Positions 7,334 to 10,183 of a DNA stretch of 10,183 bases are shown here, piece after piece. The notes under the pieces were generated by a model. It was given only the letters and a program-made list of their open reading frames with translations. It made no database searches and had not been told where the DNA came from. Source of the DNA: Allocoleopsis sp036703385 (lineage in GTDB: Bacteria > Cyanobacteriota > Cyanobacteriia > Cyanobacteriales > Coleofasciculaceae); NCBI RefSeq assembly GCF_036703385.1, contig NZ_DATNPA010000581.1, positions 1 through 10,183 of the forward strand, given 5' to 3'. A program made the translations under genes and the position numbers. Each line of letters opens with the position of its first letter. Positions within the stretch are counted from its first letter, which is position 1.

Positions 7334-7924
7334 TTATAAAGAGGTTTAGATTTTTGTTAGACGCAAGGGTTTTGGAAGGTTCCAAACAAATTGAGTGGTT
7401 CTTGGGACGGATTGAACCAAAGCGAAGACATCAAAGGCTTACAACGGGGTCTATTTATACCACTGCCGCCTTCAAGTCCCTGGAGTTTATCCAAAATCCT
7501 ACAGGAAGGTGCTGGTCGCTTCCCCTAGGATGTACCTCCACTGGTGTAGATACTGTATCGGGAAGAGGTCTTAGCGTAGCGATTCCACAGAGGCTAGTGG
7601 GAAAGCTATGCCATTTCCCCAACCCGAGGGAATCACCTCTTTCTAGTCGAGGTTTACATCACTTAATAAATTCTGAGCAATCGGGTAACGTCTGCTCATT
7701 GCCTGGCACTAGAGACGCTACGGCGATTTACGTCGTTCGATTTCCAGTAGAATAATTAATGTTTGGCGTAGGAAAACGGCTCACGTCTTTACGACCTATC
7801 CCTTCACTAACTTGACTGGGTAAAGTAATGCAAAACAAAAGTATGCGGAATATACACCCATAAGTCAGTAGAAAAGAATAATACTTTCAACCTTAGGCCA
7901 ACTTAGGTTTGGAAGGGAAGGAGA
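7334..7924. other. Long spacer with structured repeats
   Basis: About 590 bases without a supported gene. The + strand frame from a TTG at 7354 is open to 7755, but it lacks a ribosome binding site, runs through an inverted repeat and gives a low-complexity, unfamiliar product, so I do not call it. A nested inverted repeat lies at 7562-7642. The stretch before 7925 is AT-rich and contains TAATACT (7879-7885), a possible -10 box without a matching -35. Confidence 0.5.
7562..7642. repeat. Nested imperfect inverted repeat (about 80 bases)
   Basis: Three stems nest in one another: GAAGAGGT 7562-7569 with ACCTCTTT 7635-7642 (one G-T pair), GATTCC 7581-7586 with GGAATC 7629-7634, and GGGAAA 7599-7604 with TTTCCC 7614-7619. 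The right arm is nearly continuous, while the left arm has an 11-base bulge containing TTAGCGTAGCG, a phrase common in cyanobacterial dispersed repeats. It could be a mobile palindromic repeat or a structured RNA; which cannot be decided here. Confidence 0.5.
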
Positions 7925-8098
7925 ATGCCTACCGTGCCAAACACCTTGAGCATCGCTCAAGTGCTTTCAGCAGGGGCTTTTAGCGACTTCGCTAAAATTG
8001 ATGGTGATTATTCCGCTGGGTTGCATCTATTAATTACCGCATCAACGAGTGAATTACAGGCTCCTCCAGGCTTTGTTATAAAGTGCGAGGGCAATTAA
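7925..8098 (+). CDS. Possible small protein, 57 residues, unknown
   Basis: An ATG at 7925 opens a 57-codon frame ending in TAA at 8096-8098. GGAAGGG (7911-7917) lies 7 bases before the ATG, an excellent ribosome binding site, and a second purine-rich stretch (AAGGAG) follows it. The product begins MPTVPNTLSIAQVLSAG and ends APPGFVIKCEGN. It has mixed composition with no clear membrane segment, a hydrophobic stretch around residues 33-38 and one cysteine near the C-terminus. I do not recognise a family. Two hairpins (7942-7963 and 7978-7997) lie inside the frame, which could instead mean that the DNA is a structured repeat and the frame is chance. The PadR-type gene begins about 130 bases downstream on the same strand. 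Confidence 0.4.
   Translation: MPTVPNTLSIAQVLSAGAFSDFAKIDGDYSAGLHLLITASTSELQAPPGFVIKCEGN
7942..7997. repeat. Two adjacent small hairpins
   Basis: Hairpin one pairs CTTGAGC 7945-7951 with GCTCAAG 7955-7961 around a 3-base loop. It can extend to CAC/GTG if C7945 bulges. Hairpin two pairs TTTTAGCG 7978-7985 with CGCTAAAA 7990-7997. Neither is followed by a T run, so they are not ordinary terminators. Confidence 0.55.
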
Positions 8099-8227
8099 TC
8101 GGCTGAAATTGCTCGTTTTTGCCAGACATGCGTGTGCATGTGTGAGTTTTCAGGGGTATCGAAACCACCGTTAGTTTCAGGAAAACTCTCCCATTCAAAT
8201 CCGGTTGGCTGGGATATACAGCGAGCT

Positions 8228-8587
8228 ATGCAGATGAAATTTGAGGATATCTATCAGTTTTTTCGAGACCCTCCTCCCAACTATCTCAACAAAGAATTAG
8301 CCGTATGCTACGTTCTGTCCGTTTTATTGCAAGGGGAATCCTATGGAACACAACTGATCCAACAATTAGAACAGGAGCACCCAACCTATCGACTCTCTGA
8401 TACCGTCCTCTACAGTGCACTCAAGTTTCTAGAAGATTCAGGAGCCATCTCAGGGTACTGGAAAAAAGTAGAAGGACGAGGACGCCCCCGCAGGATGTAT
8501 CAAATCCGCCCAGAATGGCGAGACCAAGCGCATGAGCTTGCCAATTTTTGGCGAAGTTACATGAGAACCGAAAGCAAAGCCATGTAG
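8228..8587 (+). CDS. PadR-family winged-helix transcriptional regulator
   Basis: Cytosolic DNA-binding protein of 119 residues from this start. The winged helix-turn-helix runs from about 22 to 95: KELAVCYVLSVLLQGESYGTQ (22-42, with the PadR-typical YG at 39-40), the recognition region TVLYSALKFLEDSGAI (59-74), and the wing GRGRPRRMYQI (83-93), the usual PadR GRPRR-x-Y signature. A short C-terminal helix (about 95-112, EWRDQAHELANFWRSYM) would serve dimerisation, as in the short PadR subgroup. The frame is open upstream to a GTG at 8132, which would add 32 residues unlike the family. ATG 8228 or ATG 8234 (preceded 8 bases upstream by GCGAG) is more likely. The ligand and targets are unknown: no transporter or enzyme is adjacent, though PadR regulators often control a neighbour. 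A hairpin follows the stop directly. Confidence 0.87.
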   Translation: MQMKFEDIYQFFRDPPPNYLNKELAVCYVLSVLLQGESYGTQLIQQLEQEHPTYRLSDTVLYSALKFLEDSGAISGYWKKVEGRGRPRRMYQIRPEWRDQAHELANFWRSYMRTESKAM

Positions 8588-8590
8588 CGG

Positions 8591-8610
8591 CTTCAACACC
8601 TTTGTTGAAG
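8591..8610 (+). terminator. Hairpin directly after the PadR-type gene
   Basis: A perfect 8-bp stem (CTTCAACA 8591-8598, TGTTGAAG 8603-8610) with a CCTT loop begins 3 bases after the stop codon. No T run follows, so it may stabilise or punctuate the mRNA end rather than act as a classical intrinsic terminator. Confidence 0.4.
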
Positions 8611-8682
8611 AAGTGGTTAGAGCAGGGCAGCAGGCGAGGAAGAGATTTACCTTAGGGTAGGCACCCCTCAGAACCAGGGAAA

Positions 8683-8716
8683 GAAGAGTCAGGCTCTTCC
8701 AGGCATATCAATGCCT
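8683..8716. repeat. Two tandem small hairpins
   Basis: GAAGAG 8683-8688 pairs with CTCTTC 8694-8699. Immediately after, AGGCAT 8701-8706 pairs with ATGCCT 8711-8716. The two perfect 6-bp stems sit back to back, just upstream of the intron-like segment. Confidence 0.45.
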
Positions 8717-8739
8717 AGAAAATAACTGTGCCAGCTAGG

Positions 8740-8925
8740 GTGCGCCATGTGCATTTAACTTCCTCCGAAACCTTCCTCGCTTGAGAAAGCTCTATCAACT
8801 ATGGGCTAGCCAGGGAAGACGCCGACTAGGTGTTAGCGCCAGCGTCTCGTAACAGTAAAGAACCGGGGCGCGATAGATGAAGCCAAACGCAGTGTGATGC
8901 GCAAGCGGTAGCTGCGCAGCGAAAA
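8740..8925 (+). mobile_element. Candidate group II intron 5' fragment (domain I remnant)
   Basis: The segment starts with GTGCGCC (8740-8746), matching the GUGYG 5' end of group II introns. It continues with a phrase order that I associate with domain I of cyanobacterial introns: TTAACTTCCTCC, AGCTCTATCAACTATGGGCT, GGGAAGACGCCGACT, CAGCGTCTCGTAACAGT and CGCAGTGTGATGCG. Local pairings fit a folded RNA: a GAGA (GNRA) tetraloop on GCTT/AAGC (8779-8790), CTTCC/GGAAG around it, and GACGC 8818-8822 with GCGTC 8842-8846. No reverse transcriptase frame and no domain V-like hairpin is present downstream, so this would be a dead, truncated copy. The right limit is approximate. The resemblance is from memory and unverified. 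Confidence 0.38.
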
Positions 8926-9110
8926 AGCGAGTATAGCGCACAACGCCATCGGGCGTCAGCCGGGTGCTCTCCTTCCTTCGAGTAGCTTCGCTTCACACGT
9001 CAGCAGCTCTCTAAGAGCTCAGCGTGCCATAGTGTCGCGCACTGCCATTAGTGTGAGATTCCTTCGGCGCATCGGCACTAGCGTGCTGTCGTGTTGGCAA
9101 TGGCTGACCA
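8870..9110. repeat. GC-rich patch of short inverted and direct repeats
   Basis: It contains a bulged 7-bp hairpin with a GGTA loop (GCGCA 8899-8903, TGCGC 8913-8917). A second hairpin pairs AGCTCT 9005-9010 with AGAGCT 9014-9019. TGCCATAGTGT (9025-9035) recurs imperfectly as TGCCATTAGTGT (9043-9054), about 18 bases apart. Phrases such as GTAGCTGCGCAGCG and GTAGCTTCGCTTC resemble dispersed cyanobacterial repeats. No coding potential seen. Confidence 0.45.
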
Positions 9111-9117
9111 ACAAGGC

Positions 9118-9145
9118 GTCACAAATTGTAAAGTAGGAGCATAAT
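9118..9145 (+). promoter_or_regulatory. Candidate promoter of the CCB2/CCB4-type gene
   Basis: GTCACA (9118-9123, four of six -35 bases) and CATAAT (9140-9145, five of six -10 bases) are 16 bases apart. The start codon at 9170 is 24 bases after the -10 box, giving a short leader of under 20 bases. Confidence 0.35.
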
Positions 9146-9169
9146 GATACATGTCTTAATCAAGAATCA

Positions 9170-9703
9170 GTGAATACAACCATTCTTTCTTCGACATTCC
9201 TGCTGACGCTGTTGTTGGCGGTAGGTTTATTTTTCTTCATCCGAGCTTCCGTCAAAGACCGAACCGAACAAGTGCGATTGATTGCCCAAGAACCCGAAGA
9301 ATCGCTGCTAACTCAGTTACAGCAATATTTTGACCAGAGAGCCTACCGGGTAGCAGCCGTCGATGCTGCAACTCATCAAGTTACCTTCCAGGGGTTTGTT
9401 CGACCAAGTTGGTTTCTAGCCATCTTTTTAACGTTGCTCGCCGCTTGTGGAATTCTTTGTTTATCGCTGGTTCTCTCGTTGCTGTACCCAACGCTCAGTT
9501 ATCTTTTTTTTGCCCTTGTTCTCCTAGCACCCGCTGCTGGAGTTTTTTATTGGAAAAAGGCAGGGCGCAGTGAGCAAGTTTGTCTAAAAGTGGAAGCAGT
9601 ACCCACTCAAGATACTAGTCTGCAAAGTCTCATTACGGTCACAGCTCATCGTGATGAATTGCAAGAGCTTCAACAAGCTCTAAAACTCAAGCCCTTGGCA
9701 TAA
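9170..9703 (+). CDS. Cofactor assembly of complex C subunit B (CCB2/CCB4 family)
   Basis: A 177-residue thylakoid or plasma membrane protein related to plant CCB2/CCB4. In chloroplasts these take part in covalent attachment of the extra haem (haem c-i, also called c-n) to cytochrome b6 of the b6f complex; the cyanobacterial role is inferred from the family. Helix 1 (about 6-26) is followed by the characteristic FFFIRASVKDRTEQ (21-34) and a soluble segment with LLTQLQQYFDQRAYRV (46-61) and VTFQGFVRPS (71-80). A helical hairpin (about 82-106 and 108-128) precedes YWKKAGRSEQV (127-137), then a polar C-terminal domain. Length is close to that of cyanobacterial members. The start is GTG at 9170, since the ATGs at 9144 and 9151 are out of frame and stop at once. 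The Shine-Dalgarno sequence is weak. The gene is single, with a candidate promoter just upstream. Confidence 0.87.
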   Translation: MNTTILSSTFLLTLLLAVGLFFFIRASVKDRTEQVRLIAQEPEESLLTQLQQYFDQRAYRVAAVDAATHQVTFQGFVRPSWFLAIFLTLLAACGILCLSLVLSLLYPTLSYLFFALVLLAPAAGVFYWKKAGRSEQVCLKVEAVPTQDTSLQSLITVTAHRDELQELQQALKLKPLA

Positions 9704-9810
9704 AGGCTTCACCAACTAGGAGATGGGAAATCTTTTGGTAGTTCTTGGTTAGTGGTTAGTGGGGTTATTGCCCTCAATCTCCCTACTAATAATTACGAAT
9801 CACCAAAATA

Positions 9811-9848
9811 TTAACCCTACTCAAGCGAAAAAGTTTGAGTAGGGCTAA
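9811..9848. terminator. Hairpin at the convergent CCB/DUF3155 junction
   Basis: A perfect 10-bp stem (CCCTACTCAA 9815-9824, TTGAGTAGGG 9835-9844) can extend by three pairs past one mismatch. No T run follows on the + strand. On the - strand the sequence after the stem is T-rich (TTAATATTTTGG), so it best serves the DUF3155 gene and may act in both directions. Confidence 0.6.
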
Positions 9849-9885
9849 GTTAGAGTGCCTGTGATCCAGTTTTGCCGAAGAAACC

Positions 9886-10183
9886 TCAGCGACTAGGAAC
9901 CGCAACAGCAGGCTTTTCTACATGGGAGTCGAGTAGCCGCAGACTGGGAAATAGAAAATGATTTTCTTCGACGTATTGAGCACCAAATAATCCTTTTTCT
10001 GCCCAGAAATAACGGTCTGTGGTATGTTCGTTTCGCTTCACGAGTAGCAAAGCGGGTGGAACTATCCCTTTAACTTGAATAAACTTTCGTGCTGCTGTGA
10101 CCGGTTTATCTTCGCCGCTTTCGAGATTATACTGAGGCACATGCTCCAGAATCTTACGCCCTTCCTGGCGACGGCGACTTTTG
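9886..10183 (-). CDS. DUF3155 family protein, 5'-truncated by window edge
   Basis: A small conserved cyanobacterial protein of unknown function. A GTG at 10140 could start an 84-residue frame, but the frame stays open to the window edge. The extra residues (KSRRRQEGRKILEHVPQYN) are basic and fit the family, so the true start lies to the right and the GTG is an internal valine. 98 residues are visible. Conserved-looking stretches are ESGEDKPVTAARKFI (counted from the GTG, 7-21), PPALLLVKRNEHTTDRYFWA (28-47) and EKGLFGAQYVEENHFLFPSL (48-67). There is no membrane segment, so it is probably cytosolic. The basic N-terminus suggests a nucleic acid or acidic protein partner, which is only a guess. 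It converges on the CCB gene across the hairpin at 9811-9848. The family name is recalled, not searched. Confidence 0.78.
   Translation of the reverse strand, partial: KSRRRQEGRKILEHVPQYNLESGEDKPVTAARKFIQVKGIVPPALLLVKRNEHTTDRYFWAEKGLFGAQYVEENHFLFPSLRLLDSHVEKPAVAVPSR

Larger units (their letters stand above)
8588..9169. other. Long non-coding, repeat-rich spacer
   Basis: About 580 bases with no supported ORF. From left to right it holds three small hairpins (8591-8716), a candidate group II intron 5' remnant (from 8740), a GC-rich patch of short inverted and direct repeats (about 8870-9110) and a candidate promoter for the next gene (9118-9145). The GC-rich patch differs clearly in base composition from the AT-richer flanks. 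Confidence 0.55.

Noticed and set aside
7354..7755. 133-codon frame from a TTG
   Set aside because: No ribosome binding site, rare start, unfamiliar product, and it runs through a nested inverted repeat. Another frame over 7361-7525 is equally protein-like.
7868..7885. NtcA-type site (GTA-N8-TAC) before the small ORF
   Set aside because: GTA at 7868-7870 is followed after eight bases by TAA, not TAC, so the motif fails.
10138..10140. GTG as start of the DUF3155 protein
   Set aside because: The frame continues upstream to the window edge with basic residues that fit the family, so the valine is internal.
1..10183. CRISPR array, tRNA or rRNA genes, insertion sequence with transposase
   Set aside because: No regularly spaced repeats, no tRNA-like T-loop context with paired acceptor arms, and no transposase-like frame was found on either strand.

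Overview
The window comes from a cyanobacterium, probably one with a fairly large genome and repeat-rich spacers. Five perfect copies of the cyanobacterial octamer HIP1 (GCGATCGC) lie at 1374, 1925, 3917, 5328 and 6998. Several genes belong to families confined to oxygenic phototrophs or nearly so: an NdhD subunit of photosynthetic NDH-1, a Tic21/PIC1-type (DUF3611) membrane protein, a CCB2/CCB4-type cytochrome b6f assembly factor and a DUF3155 protein. All identifications were made by reading the sequence; no search was run.

Left part (1-2760, + strand): the 3' part of ndhD enters from the left edge and ends at a strong hairpin terminator. A complete UDP-glucuronate 4-epimerase-type sugar nucleotide epimerase gene follows. 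Middle part (2765-6123, - strand): three genes read right to left, a DUF3611 membrane protein, serS (seryl-tRNA synthetase, GTG start) and rseP (site-2 intramembrane protease). serS and rseP are 79 bases apart and probably co-transcribed. A terminator shared by the convergent epimerase and rseP genes lies at 2765-2795.

Right part (6124-10183): three long spacers alternate with single + strand genes. These are a small exported NTF2/SnoaL-like protein (6863-7333), a possible 57-residue small ORF (7925-8098), a PadR-type regulator (about 8228-8587) and a CCB2/CCB4-type protein (9170-9703). A DUF3155 gene enters from the right edge on the - strand. The spacers hold nested inverted repeats, small hairpins, a GC-rich repeat patch and a segment that looks like the 5' domain of a group II intron without reverse transcriptase or domain V.

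Most of the genes are housekeeping: photosynthetic electron transport (NdhD, CCB), envelope biology (epimerase, RseP, the DUF3611 protein) and translation (SerS). They do not form one pathway. I see no clear new defence or biosynthetic system. The least explained parts are the spacers at 7334-8227 and 8588-9169.
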